A DNA stretch of 64,000 nucleotides from Reticulitermes lucifugus (taxonomy: Eukaryota > Arthropoda > Insecta > Blattodea > Rhinotermitidae). The stretch is from assembly GCA_026260175.1 (NCBI GenBank), contig JAKCWW010000480.1, forward strand, positions 4,117 through 68,116, in the 5' to 3' direction. Below are positions 22,783-33,594 of this stretch, piece after piece; the stretch's first letter is position 1; each line of letters starts with the position of its first letter. The notes beneath the pieces are model-generated. The model did not search any database. It was not told where the DNA came from and worked only from the letters and a program-made list of their open reading frames with translations. A program made the position numbers and the translations under genes.

Positions 22783-25229
22783 TATTGAAAGCGCAATAAA
22801 GGATTGTTGTGTTCGACGGCAGTAAATATAGCAATACTGAGAAGCCATGCCTTAGACAATGGACAATGTTCAACATGATTCTAATACAGAAGGGAGCATT
22901 TAATGGTAGCACGGATGGGTTCCACACCTGCGACACGTTCGGGAACACAGCAAGCCATCTTTATCAAGCTGGAACCCTTAGCATGGACGCAGACACTAGG
23001 TACCCTGCTGTGCAGTGATATGACAACAATATGCGCATGCGCCAGCTTTGTAAAATACGGTCGCTGTACGAACAGACCGCGCGGGTATGGGCTACTTCTA
23101 AGTGCGCAACCCAACCCAGTATAACGACCGGATGCAAGATTAGGCCTATGCTTTTGCATGGGAAAGGACGAGTAGCCAAACAAACGCCTCTTTCGACGTG
23201 CTGTAGTGGCAGTCCTACGAGTGTGCCAGAAGAACTGGGCAAAACCTTACTGTGACCGGTACGCTAGCCATGATCCATACATTTTACACATGTTACTGTT
23301 GGCCTACGTGCTTCACAGGTTGTAGCTCACGGCCAACCTGGTAAGTCCGATTCCACTGATTAATCGGTTTACAGGTATCTACCGGCGGAGTCTGCCAAAT
23401 AAATCTTTACTATAACCCATTCAAGAAGGATGAGCATACGTCAGGACAAGTCGCGACAAACTAAACCCAGGCGGAAAAGTTCACAGAAGTGTGGTTCATG
23501 CGATGTGTCTATTCTTTTAAGGCAAGCAGGAAATCAATGGAGTACAGGGTTTTCATTATATGCCGTTGCATGCCTACTGAAAAGCAGGTACGTAGCGCCA
23601 TAATCTCAACACCTCGTAGTATAATAAGCATATGATACAGCAGTCATATAAGTAATTACTGTCATTAGGACAATGACTGGCGGTCAGTTGTGATGGCTGT
23701 TCAGAATCGCACAACTCTTCACTTATCACCCTCGGCTTATTGTGAATCAGGCTTTCAACTTGCCGCCCCGATGCCTTGGCTGCATTTATTACACCCACTT
23801 CTGTACATCTGCACGCAGTTGGATCTCCCTGAAGACCATACGTCTGGTGGATGTCGCACAAGCAGGGACTCACTCAGACAAGAAAAAAAGGACGAGAGGA
23901 CTGGTGAACTGAATAAATAATTAAGACTACTGCGCGAGATTTCCAACACATCACATGCATACCGGTGTACAAGGCGACGTATGCAGTGACAAACAAGAAT
24001 AAAATGTCGGACGCCGGCATCCATTTTCAACACACGCCTTAAAATACTCATTACGACGGCGTGTTAATATTTGTCAACATACGAAAACAAAAGAATCTAA
24101 GTTTTTAGGCATGTTTATAATATCGTACCACGACCGTCCCTAGGACGCTAAGGCCGGGGTAAAAGGGTCTATGCGTGGTCCACAATATCTTATGCGGGCG
24201 AAAAACTGCGAACTGTACCGGCAGCCATCTTTAGTTTCACTTTCATAGCTCCCAACTGCATACTGATGGTAACAAAGTTCATTCTCCTACACACAGAAAT
24301 CATCGCTGAGTCAACACACCCAAGTGAAAATACATCTCATCCATCCGTCAACGCACACACACAGACTTATCAAAGCATCAATCGCTCCCAATGCACGACT
24401 TTCCAGTTTTGCCCAGTGTCGCAGTAATTATCTGAACACTTCACCGATTCCCAGTACTGCGTAACATGAATCACACTCAGCCTACATGTTTCATTGTAGT
24501 GCTACACAACCCTATGTTCTGAATCTCCAACCACAGGACATTCCATATCGACCAAAAACTGCATGGATACAGTGAATATCTTAACTCCGTACAGACCTGA
24601 GCATTCTGCGGTACCGTAACACCGCATGCAACAACCACTCGCAGGTCTAAACGGTGTTACTGTAACATTCGCCCCTGTTCAATTCGCGGGAAGGATGTTA
24701 CGTTACGCCACCAGAGAAAGTTCGGACGCGTTTCTGTGCTCATTGCTATCTTTGAGTCCAGCTAATACATGTTTCTGCTCCTCGGTTTCACATCCATTTT
24801 GCAGAATTGCAATGTGGTGGAACAACGAAAATACTTTAGCATTTATTAAATTACATAAAACAAAGCATGTGCTACAAAATGAAGCCTAAACAATCCCAAA
24901 TACTGTTAACAAATTATTTAAAGAAACGAGATTTGGGTGGAGCCGGCCAAAGTTATGGGAAAGTTTTCAGACAAGTGCAAAGAGATGATGACCTGCCTAC
25001 TTTAGTGTTCTATAAAAGAAAAAAAAAATACGGAAGAGCATTGGTCCAGGAAGGGGCACGTCTAGTTACATTCAAAGACAGAAAAACGTCTGAAACAAAA
25101 TCGGTACACTTTATTTAGATCTCTAATTTATTTTAAGCTGCAGCCTATATGCTCCTGTACCCGTTCTTCGAAAATCTACGAACTTCTACCTGATTCCCAT
25201 GCAGAGTCTGTAAGTGACCTATACAAATC
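22783..25229. other. no recognisable feature
   Basis: Overlapping frames of 60-100 codons on both strands around 22800-24050 share no family signature; nothing else is recognised. Confidence 0.5.
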
Positions 25230-25345
25230 GAAATTAAATTAACTTTCCGAATTTGGTGTAACCCCATAACAAAATTTCATCAAAATCCGTTTAGCAGTTT
25301 CGGAGTTGAAACATGCGCACGGACGGGTATTAATTATCCTTTCCA
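25230..25345 (+). repeat. possible interspersed repeat tail
   Basis: The text around AAATTTCATCAAAATCCGTT and GCAGTTTCGGAGTTGAAACA, followed by GCGCACGGACGG, resembles a tail motif seen next to many insect transposons. The same wording (AAAATCCGTCC..GCGGACGG) recurs at 30760-30810. Class unknown. Confidence 0.4.
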
Positions 25346-26178
25346 TCATACGATAAGTGCATGCGCGCTGTGCACAGAACGCCAAGCACGCTCCGCTCAC
25401 TGTATAACCGTCACGTACAAGACAGCGACTATATAAAAATGCCGCATTCCGCCGTACTGACGCACAAAATGTCTTTATGGCCCACAGGGTTGGCTACATG
25501 TGTGTGCATATATACACATAAAACGAAAATCCAGGCAATTAAGAAAAAGCCCCCCTTGATGGAAAGATAGAAATGTTCACTTTGAAGCTTATACAATATA
25601 ATTCTTCACAGTACCAATTCTAAATCTGAAATTACGACCCGCAAATATTAAAATTACATATATTATTTGTTAATAATCAAGAGTTTTAAAAACATATAAT
25701 AATAATAATAATAATAATAACGCTTATACAGTCGATATATCGACATCGACATATTATATGGACCTCTTATTTTCAACGTTATTATACAACAAGTAGGTCG
25801 ATTTCGACAAGTGACTCCATACATTAATTCTGCGTCGATAGCAGCCTATCGCTCTGTTCACGCAAGCATGTGCAGCAGTGGACCGCGCGCAATTATCACA
25901 ACCAGAGCGCAATGACCCGGCGGAAGTTGCAAGCTAGCATAAACACTCCCATCAACCCAACAGATAACTTAATAGGAGAAACCACTAAAAACACGATAGG
26001 AGTGTTGTACAAACAGCAGCAGCACCCACTTTATCGTAATTACACTTACACACCGCAATTCAAACCTCACCGTTACATAAACAACAGCGGACTGCAGCAT
26101 ACACATATTTCCTACTATTTTGCATACCTCCTTGACCATGTCCATTTACTACACAAAAAATATATTATTAGACGCGCA
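25346..26178. other. no gene seen; contains (AAT)n
   Basis: An (AAT)n microsatellite lies at 25696-25720. The frame 25870-26202 (110 codons) has no recognisable motif and runs into a LINE fragment. Confidence 0.5.
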
Positions 26179-26315
26179 AGATTAATATATACACAACTAT
26201 AATTCTTCCTGTTGTTTTGTATGGGTGTGAAACTTGGTCCCTCACACTGAGAGAGGAACATAGGCTGGGGTGTTCGAGAATAGGGTGCTGAGGAGGATAT
26301 TTGGGCCTAAGAGGG

Positions 26316-26438
26316 NNNNNNNNNNNNNNNNNNNNNNNNNNNNNNNNNNNNNNNNNNNNNNNNNNNNNNNNNNNNNNNNNNNNNNNNNNNNNNNNNNNNN
26401 NNNNNNNNNNNNNNNNNNNNNNNNNNNNNNNNNNNNNN
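26316..26438. other. assembly gap (123 N)
   Basis: It lies inside the LINE A reading frame, between the IFGPKR and GRPEGRRP blocks. Confidence 0.95.
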
Positions 26439-26584
26439 GTATGGGGGAGGGGACAGGTGCATACAGGATTTTGGTGGGGAGACCTGAGGGAAGGAGACCA
26501 CCTGGAAGACCCAGACGTAGATGGGATCATATTAAAATGGATCTTCAAGAAGTGGGATGGGGGAGCGTGGACTGGATTGATATA

Positions 26585-26828
26585 AATTCTAAAAGGTTCT
26601 GAAGATGGTATGTAAAACTGAGAACTAATGGGTTTCTGGACTTTGTCCATCGTCCGGAAACCTAAAATAACTTGAGTGAGGTTAGCTCTATCTAAGGGAC
26701 CCAACAGAGGTGTTCCCCTCCCCCTTCACCTGAGGACGGAAGCATATCCAGTTTCCGAAACGTCGTGTTATCAAGTTATTTTAGATTTCCGGACGATGGA
26801 CAAAGTCCAGAAACCCATCAGTTCTCAG
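26585..26828 (+). mobile_element. Penelope-like non-autonomous inverted-repeat element inserted in LINE A
   Basis: A 244-bp insertion between perfect 12-bp TSDs TGGATTGATATA (26573-26584 and 26829-26840). The inverted arms 26618-26673 and 26773-26828 match at 54 of 56 positions. The right arm abuts the TSD, while the left arm is preceded by a unique 33-bp tail (26585-26617), so the element is asymmetric as in Penelope retroelements. A hammerhead-like core sits at 26727-26769. The interrupted LINE frame is restored if the insertion and one TSD are removed, so the insertion happened after the LINE landed. It encodes no protein. Confidence 0.75.
26727..26769 (+). ncRNA. hammerhead-ribozyme-like motif (minimal)
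   Basis: CAC (26727-26729), core CTGAGGA (exact CTGANGA), a bulged C, stem II GGAA/TTCC, GAA, palindrome ACGT, C, then GTG pairing with CAC. Predicted cleavage would follow GTC. Only 4 bp of stem II and 3 bp of stem I form, so a single molecule would be weak. Confidence 0.5.
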
Positions 26829-26985
26829 TGGATTGATATAGCTCAGGATAGGAACAGGTGGCGGGCTCTTGTGAATGCGGTAATGAACCTTCGGGTTCCA
26901 TAAAATGCGGAGAATTTCTTGATTAACTGAGGACGTGTTAGCTTCTCAAGAAGGACTCAGCTCCATGTAGTTAGTTAGTGCAAAT

Positions 26986-28394
26986 CTTCTGTTATAAAGC
27001 TGACCACACAACAAATACGGCACTGGACGAGTCCATATTTTTTTTAACTTATACGTCATCGAATACTTCATAAATTCAATCTAGCAGTTACAGACCTTAA
27101 GGTATGAGTATTCACATGTATGCAACTTGTGCACAGATAAAACACGTGTATAACGTACAATACAATGTGGGGACTTCACGTCAAGCAGTCGGCCTGCTGC
27201 TCTCTCTAACAGTTAGGGCAATACTGTACATCCACTGTACAGCAGCTGACACAACTCACAGTCGCTAGCCTGTGAAGGAATTAAATTTCATGGAAATCCA
27301 TGTTTTATTACAGTTTTCATAACCGCCTGCAACTAACCTTATCCTGTGCCAGATGAATCAAGTCCACTCCCTCACACCCATTGCTTTAATATGCACTTTA
27401 ATATTGCACAGCGACAGCAGTCAGGGAATTGTTGGGCCTGGGGAGGCGTATGCACGATGAACTTTTGGCTAGCAGGAGACATCTAAAACCAGAAGTCGTC
27501 GGTCGACATATAGCAAACTGGGCGGTAACATTCCCTCTTACGTGGGCAGGTAAACGTTCCCGATGGCACAAGCTGTACCAAACACAGGACTCGTTTGTTC
27601 CGTAAGCTCATGAACGAAATGGGCGGGAGAGACGACCCCATATGACCCTGACCTCGCAATCAACAACTCATGGGGGCCATCTTCTCGATGTTAGCCGCCT
27701 ACAGACAAGACACACCCAAGACTGAAGCAACAAATTAGGAATCTTGAAGGTAGATACAAAAGGTGTCGAGAATAATCTTTCTCTGTTGGACCGTTAAGAC
27801 CCAACCCGGATGTTTCGAGAACAATAGGCCCACCCCCACCACGTCTGAAATATATGGACCCTCTGAACCATTACGGTACAGGCACAAGTGCACAGGACGT
27901 TAGTTTCACGGCGGGATCCATTACATTTGTAGAATTACCGTCCCACTGGATGGCATTCTACGTTAAGATGACGATTAGGAACAGTAACGACCGAAGACAG
28001 GTTTTATCACATCGCAACACAAATTATGAGATTCAGAAAAATCACTCGCGATCAGCATCACCGTCTGAACGAAATAAAAAATGTTTCACAAAAATGTCAA
28101 AAGTCATCTGAAATCGTACAGCACAAAACTTAAGAAAAAGTCTGACAAATCCTTTGGACACTACTGGACCTACATCATCCGCCATGCCATTTCATATGCC
28201 AAAATACGTAACAGTTGTCTCACACCATGTTGTGGGAGTTGACAAGGAAAGCAACATACCCACGTAATTAAGTTCAGGCCAACAAGGGACCCAAAATTTC
28301 ATTTTGTCAAAATATAGGCTTGCATGCATTGTACATACTTTTCCAGAACAACACTTTCTCTTTATTGCATATTTAGTCCGACTATCTAACTATC
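26986..28394. other. no recognisable feature
   Basis: Nothing recognised; the longest frame is 27854-28111. Confidence 0.55.
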
Positions 28395-28468
28395 GCCGGG
28401 GGCCAAGCTAATATTTTCGAGGATCGCTTCTGGCCCGCAGGCCACAGTTTGTCAATCCCTACTCTGAT
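28395..28468 (-). mobile_element. hAT-type transposon end (fragment)
   Basis: On the minus strand the end reads GGGATTGACAAACTGTGGCC then TGCGGGCC, typical of hAT ends. No partner end was found. Confidence 0.45.
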
Positions 28469-29940
28469 CAATTTCACGGCCGACAAAAAAAAATCTAGTA
28501 TGTGTACAAAGCTGCGTGTCTGCTAGTGTTCTGCTACAATTCACTTCTTGCTAAAAAAGAACAGTTAATTAAAAGCTACGCACATTAGCAGCCCAATACA
28601 GAGGAAGTGTCGCGCTGGCTTTCTTTTCCTTGTTTCCTCCCAAAACTGTATACATTCCCCACAACGCCATGCGGTAAAAAAAATATGGTTTCCCCCTTTA
28701 TACCGTATTACAGCAATCCGACGTCAATAACGGGGGTTCGGTTCCTGAAAACACACCGTGGTTAGCAAAACGTCAAGACTTTATGGATAATTTGGGATAA
28801 AGGGAATCGCAGCAGTTGGTAACATTCATTACATCCCGAGCTGCCTGTTTCTCCACTAAACACCGCAAACACAGTATTACAGCCACATCAGACACAATAT
28901 AAAAAAAAGTATTACAAAACGACGCAGCACGACTATAATCTGGAAAGTATAAAACCGGTTTCAGATGGCGTTCTAGCCCTGTCACCAGACCATACGAATC
29001 TCTTTGTGTGGAAGCTACTAATTGTTTTCGTTTGCACGCTAATTAAAACCGTCCATATATTAACAAACTCGATACAAATGAGGACCCGTTCATATGCCTG
29101 CCTGAACACCACGGTACGAACACCGCAGATACAAATGCACTGCTGTATTACACCAATCACTGTTCCTCGTCACAGCCACGTCTGAGTACGTCGATCTGAA
29201 CAACGTGCTGTCCCGTCCTTCTTTACAGAGGTGTTACAGCAGTTCCCTACGCGTGCCCTCATACTTTCAGATATTGTTGGTATCGGTGTCCGTCATTCTC
29301 TTCACTTTTTGACATTATATGTGCTGTGGGTACGTCTCTCTGTAAAAGCTGCTCAAGAGTCTCAATAAGTTGCGGTAACGTGTGGCGGTTACTTCGTTGA
29401 GTTTGTTGGCCACTTTGCAACCAGATTCAAAACGTTGGTTGCTTGACGGCTCATATCCACCCTATTTTCAATACACCCCAGCAAATGCACTGTAAAGACA
29501 ACACTAGGGGCAAAATGGAATAAACACGCTAGCGGAGAGAAAACTGTTTTGCATAGCTGCATAATTTGGCATCTCTTCCTCCAATGAACAAGTTGTCTTA
29601 TCACGGTCATACGTCGTACACAGGCCCTTACTTAGAGGTCAGTGGTTAAGCTGAAGACAGATCTCAGTAAACAAAGTGCTACAAAAACAGGTAATCACAG
29701 GAAATTTGTTGTAAAATGAACAAAATTACGATTGATACAGGTACGTGTGCATCCCCACTTACACTTTAATCCATTCCATCACATCTGTAATCATCTTGAT
29801 TTATCCTTCATCCAGCCCCTTGTCCTTGAATATATTTCCATCGTTTATCAATTTATTCGTCATTTTATCTCTAGGCCATTATACCACACACAGGTTTTCG
29901 TTACATGCTGTCTCATCTAAATTCTTACATTCTTTGAACT
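28469..29940. other. no recognisable feature
   Basis: Nothing recognised. Confidence 0.55.
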
Positions 29941-29953
29941 AAATATTTGTTCC

Positions 29954-30170
29954 GCCGATCCCGGTGGCCGCCCGCTTGCTAGGATTGCGGGTTCGAAGCC
30001 CACCATGGGCATGGATGTCTGCCTCTTGTCAGTGTTGTGTGTTGTTAGGTGTCTCTGCAACGGGCTCGTCCATAGTAGTCGTACCGTGTGTGATGTGTCT
30101 AGCTGAGTGTAACCTAGACACCTCAACCATGAGGAGACCTAGACCAACGAGGGCTGTCAAGCCATCAAAA
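29954..30170 (+). mobile_element. tRNA-derived SINE, family 2, internally shortened
   Basis: It starts GCCGATCCCGGTGGCCGC and keeps a B box (GGGTTCGAAGCCC), but the stretch between the A and B boxes is about 20 bp shorter than in the 20420 copy. The body shares TTGTGTGTTGTTAGG. It ends in CATCAAAA. Near-matching 13-bp flanks AAATATTTGTTCC (29941-29953) and AAATATACGTTCC (30171-30183) are the likely TSD, 11 of 13 identical. Confidence 0.85.
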
Positions 30171-30369
30171 AAATATACGTTCCAAAGCAGGCTGATCCGT
30201 GTGCACGTAGCTCGCATACTTTTCAAGGTGCAAACAAATTCTCCAGCGGCGTTTATGCAAGCTTACTTATTACCGGTACAGAATTATGTTCATTTACAAA
30301 AGCACGTGAATGCATGTTTGCACAACAGGTCCTTCAGTGCATGCATTAACAAGACAGGCACTGTACGTA

Positions 30370-30875
30370 TAAATGTAACAGTGAGGCAGGTTCGCGTAAA
30401 CATTGTTGCCGTGGAAAAGCACGAAGTATTACGTATTCTGTGTCTGTAGTCTTAGTTATCCAGCATGCAATGCGCATGCGCCGTGTTACACTGTCATCTG
30501 TGGCCTGCCTGACTCGTTACCATATTTTTCCACATTATCTCATAAACGACACAATTTTCGAACAAAAAAAATTACGGAACATAAAATGTGTGTCATTTTC
30601 TCTACAACTTTTGTCAAACACATTTCTCATTGTAAGAAGAACTGAGCGAGATCATTATCATACATGTACCTAGGTCTTCATGTGTATTCTTGTCGTATTT
30701 TAATCAAACGTGAACTTTATCGACAGATTTTCGAAAAAATACTATGTATCAAATTTTACGAAAATCCGTCCAGTGGGAAAAGTGTTGTTCCATGCGGACG
30801 GGAGGGCGGACAGACATGACGAAGTTAACAGTCGCGTTTCGCAGTTTTGCGAACGCGCCTACAGATTGTAAGCCC
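30370..30875 (+). repeat. unclassified interspersed repeat
   Basis: Overlapping frames read VIQHAMRMR, FSLQLLSNTFLIVRR and TDMTKLTVAFRSFANAP. I recognise these as pieces of a sequence repeated in many insect genomes (aphids, termites, cockroaches), usually mis-annotated as protein. No domain is known to me. Frames shift repeatedly, so it is a non-coding or decayed mobile element part, possibly an LTR or 3' UTR. The ends are not defined. Confidence 0.65.
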
Positions 30876-31335
30876 TCCCTGTTTTTGCACGTAACATGTT
30901 ACTGTAGTTTTCACCTTCCAGTTCCACTTTGTTGGGGCATGAAGCTTAACACTTTAATGGAATTAAACTGTGCTAAATTTATACACAAAAACAATATGCT
31001 CTTAGTTTATGTAACGAAACTGGATACTTTCCGTCCAACTTTCGACCGACATTAAACTGGCAGACAATTGCGGTTTACGCAATATCACGTCATGGTCTGA
31101 TTCATTCTTCATTCCGATCAAACTTATTTTCAAAACACTACCTGTTCCAATGTCACAAATAGTTTTTCTGTTAATTCAATACAGGAGAGTCCTGTAACTA
31201 AAGATCGAGTCATTTTAGGATAAGCAGGCTCGAACATTACGTCCTACAAGATTTAAAACTCCCTACCGCACCACCGCCTTTTGCATTTTGTCCCACAAAA
31301 ACGGACAAATATTTCTGCTCTGTTTACCTATCGTT
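30876..31335. other. no recognisable feature
   Basis: Nothing recognised. Confidence 0.5.
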
Positions 31336-31470
31336 AAACCTTAAGGAAATCGGGTGTATATGTAATGGATTCATCTAGCTTAGGATACGATCCAGTGGCG
31401 AGCACTTGTAAAAACGGTAATGAACCTTCGATTTCAGTTACTGACTAACACTGCGTATCAGGCAGGAGTT
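31336..31470 (+). pseudogene. LINE family A, ORF2 C-terminus remnant
   Basis: NLKEIGC (about 31336-31356) is followed, after a shift, by WIHLA, a stop, then DTIQWRALVKTVMNLRFQ (31366-31440). This matches the same end of family A as at 26560-26900. Only the last 40 or so codons and a decayed 3' UTR remain; one stop codon and one frameshift are present. Confidence 0.7.
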
Positions 31471-31674
31471 ATCCCTTCCGTACTTGGATCTGGCGAGGCA
31501 TCTGCGAGAAATTACACGGAGAAAACGTTTTAGTGCACACAGTACGCTGTGCTGAAAGATTATATTGTTATATAATTAAGCGGGAAGCATGACTTCAAGG
31601 AGGAAAAAGGGAGAACGAGTGAAAGCGCCAGACGTGTTAAGCCAAGGGTACCCACCCCGCGGCCCGCCAGGTTG

Positions 31675-31920
31675 TGATATGCGGCCATCGACCACACTAT
31701 AAGACAGGCTAACTGGATTGGTCGCATCTTGTGTTGAAGGAAAGATAGAGGGAACGATAAAAGTGGCGGGAAAGGTGTAAGCAAATACTGGATGACTTGA
31801 AGGAAACGAGGGGATACTGGAAACTGAAGGAGGAAGCACTAAATCGCTCCTGTGGAGCACGCCCTTTGGAACAGGCTATGGACCTGTAGTAGGACAGACT
31901 ACGGAATGATGATGATTAGA
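31675..31920 (+). pseudogene. LINE (type C) endonuclease-reverse transcriptase C-terminus
   Basis: One frame reads IRQANWIGRILC (about 31700-31735). A second, with two stops, reads VEGKIEGTIKVAGKV, then LLWSTPFGTGYGPVVGQTTE (about 31733-31906), ending in a stop and a GATGATGAT tail. I recognise the ANWIGHIL and FGRGYGPVVRQTT-like blocks as the extreme C-terminus of a non-LTR retrotransposon common in Blattodea. The copy is 5'-truncated and mutated. It is unrelated in sequence to family A, so at least three LINE types occur in this window. Confidence 0.7.
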
Positions 31921-32220
31921 CATACTACAAAAATTACACAATAACTTAGGAGGTTACGGATGTCACTTATGGTGAATTTTACATGTACGGCACGCTAAGC
32001 AGCCCACAACACCGGCGTAGCCCTTTGCCAGAAAAGGTTGGACACATCTGCGTTGTTCAGTTCAGTTCAATGAAACGGACGGTCGTCTGTTCAAGTCTGA
32101 CCATCGTCAGACGTCATTACGGCCCGAACTTTCTCAAAACTCCAAGCAAGGAGTAATAGTATTTTGCAATATCCCATATGCCTAGTAGAATGTCCACAAT
32201 CCTTACGGTGGACAGTTTTC
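31921..32220. other. no recognisable feature
   Basis: Nothing recognised. Confidence 0.5.
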
Positions 32221-32224
32221 CTTT

Positions 32225-32565
32225 AAAGTTGATAATCCGAAACCAGATGAATCACATCTACATTTTCACACACTGTTACATCACGAGCCATTTTAGGATT
32301 ATTCTCCCACATACTGTCAGGTCACCGAAGCGGTTTATTCCCTTGGAAACCCTACACTATCTTTCTAATGAGTTTTTCGTTATCCATGCTTGCTACATAT
32401 ATCACCAACCTCGTCCTTATTGGCCCACACTCAGAATATTTTGTGACGTGCACAAATTACGACGCTCGTCACTGTGTAATTTTCTCCATCCTCACGTCAC
32501 TATACCTTTCTTCTGTCAGAAGTTTGTTTCCGAACAGCCCAGTTAGTTTTCGTCCCTCGGTGTGA
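32225..32565 (-). pseudogene. LINE family A-related ORF2 remnant
   Basis: On the minus strand the nucleotides GTGACGTGAGGATGGAGAAA, then ATTACACAGTGACGAGC, correspond to the segment of family A that falls in the gap of the 26179 copy. Further on, GTATGTGGGAGAATAATCCT and GATGTGATTCATCTGG correspond to the region before WIHLA. The plus-strand frame 32178-32546 (122 codons) is the antisense of this remnant. Many indels; no intact frame. Confidence 0.6.
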
Positions 32566-32604
32566 GAAACCACATTTCACCTCCACAAAAAAATGAAACA
32601 GCTG

Positions 32605-33113
32605 TATATGAGTAGGTCTGGAGATTCATATGTATCTATATGAGTAGGTCTGGAGATTCATATGTATCTATATGAGTAGGTCTGGAGATTCATGTGTATC
32701 TATATGAGTAGGTATGGAGATCCATGTGTATCTATATGAGTAGGTATGGAGATCCATGTGTATCTATATGAGTAGGTCTGGAGATCCATGTGTATCTATA
32801 TGAGTAGGTCTGGAGATTCATGTGTATCTATATGAGTAGGTCTGGAGATTCATGTGCATCTATATCAGTAGGTCTGCAGATTCATGTGTATCTATGAGTA
32901 GGTCTGCAGATTCATTTGCATCTATATGAGTAGGTCTGGAGATTCATGTGTATCTATATCAGTAGTTCGGGAGATTCATGTGTATCTATACGAGTAGGTC
33001 TGGAGATTCATGTGTATCTATATGAGTAGGTCTGGAGCTTCATGTGTATCTATGAGTAGGTCTGGAGCTTCATGTGTATCTATATGAGTAGGTCTGGAGC
33101 TTCATGTGTATCT
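32605..33113. repeat. 32-bp minisatellite array
   Basis: About 16 units of TATATGAGTAGGTCTGGAGA followed by TTCATGTGTATC, some shortened to 28 bp by loss of TATA. Sub-variants are clustered (GGTATGGAGATCC; GGAGCTTCATG), which shows recent local duplication. Both outer flanks carry CTCCACAAA (32581 and 33112). Confidence 0.96.
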
Positions 33114-33548
33114 CCACAAACCACACAACATGAACGCATATAGCCTAGGGCCACGTCCGTCAGTCAACACATTGCAGCTTCGAAACTACCGCACGAGTTT
33201 AGACTAAATTTGGTGTTCCATTATACATCCTTGTCTCTCTTACAGCTACAGTTTAGAAATGACCCGCAAGTCCATTGCTGACGTCAGAGTGTTCAACACG
33301 TAAACGCTTCTTCCGTACAGATGATTCCCAAATGTTACAAGACTGCCTACGCTTCTGTTTAGGACTGTAGGTTCTAGCGATCGCTATCACCAGGGATTCG
33401 ATATTAAAATGTACCACTTTAAAAGACGGAAAAACGGGACGGGGAAGGAAACAAGGTGAGCTAACAAGAGAAAAATGGCACGAAACCGCTGCAGCGCTCT
33501 CGTTCCCAAGCACAGTAACTGTTGATAAAATTGTGTGTTAAACGGGCA

Positions 33549-33550
<2 letters not shown>
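33114..33550. other. no recognisable feature
   Basis: Nothing recognised. Confidence 0.55.
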
Positions 33551-33593
<43 letters not shown>

Positions 33594-33594
33594 A
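33551..33594. repeat. compound (TC)n(AC)n microsatellite
   Basis: About 15 CT units followed by six or seven CA units. Confidence 0.96.

Larger units (their letters stand above)
26179..26985 (+). pseudogene. LINE family A, ORF2 3' part, split by insertion and gap
   Basis: This is the best family A copy. From 26179 the frame reads KINIYTTIILPVVLYGCETW then SLTLREEHRLG, a block typical of the region after the reverse transcriptase thumb. A one-base shift gives VFENRVLRRIFGPKR up to the gap. After the gap come [20 protein letters not shown] and [17 protein letters not shown]. The frame is then broken by a 244-bp insertion (26585-26828) and resumes as [18 protein letters not shown] and MNLRVP, ending with a stop at 26900. 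The 3' UTR ends in a short GTTA repeat (about 26966-26978). The copy is 5'-truncated and dead. Confidence 0.88.

Noticed and set aside
26966-26978. Telomeric repeat (GTTAGTTAG)
   Set aside because: The unit is GTTA, not the insect TTAGG, and it forms the tail of a LINE copy; the same tail occurs at 39460-39478.
32178-32546. 122-codon plus-strand protein
   Set aside because: It matches antisense of a LINE ORF2 fragment.
32605-33113. CRISPR-like array
   Set aside because: Units are directly adjacent without unique spacers; the context is eukaryotic. The same applies to the arrays at 1, 10997 and 58597.
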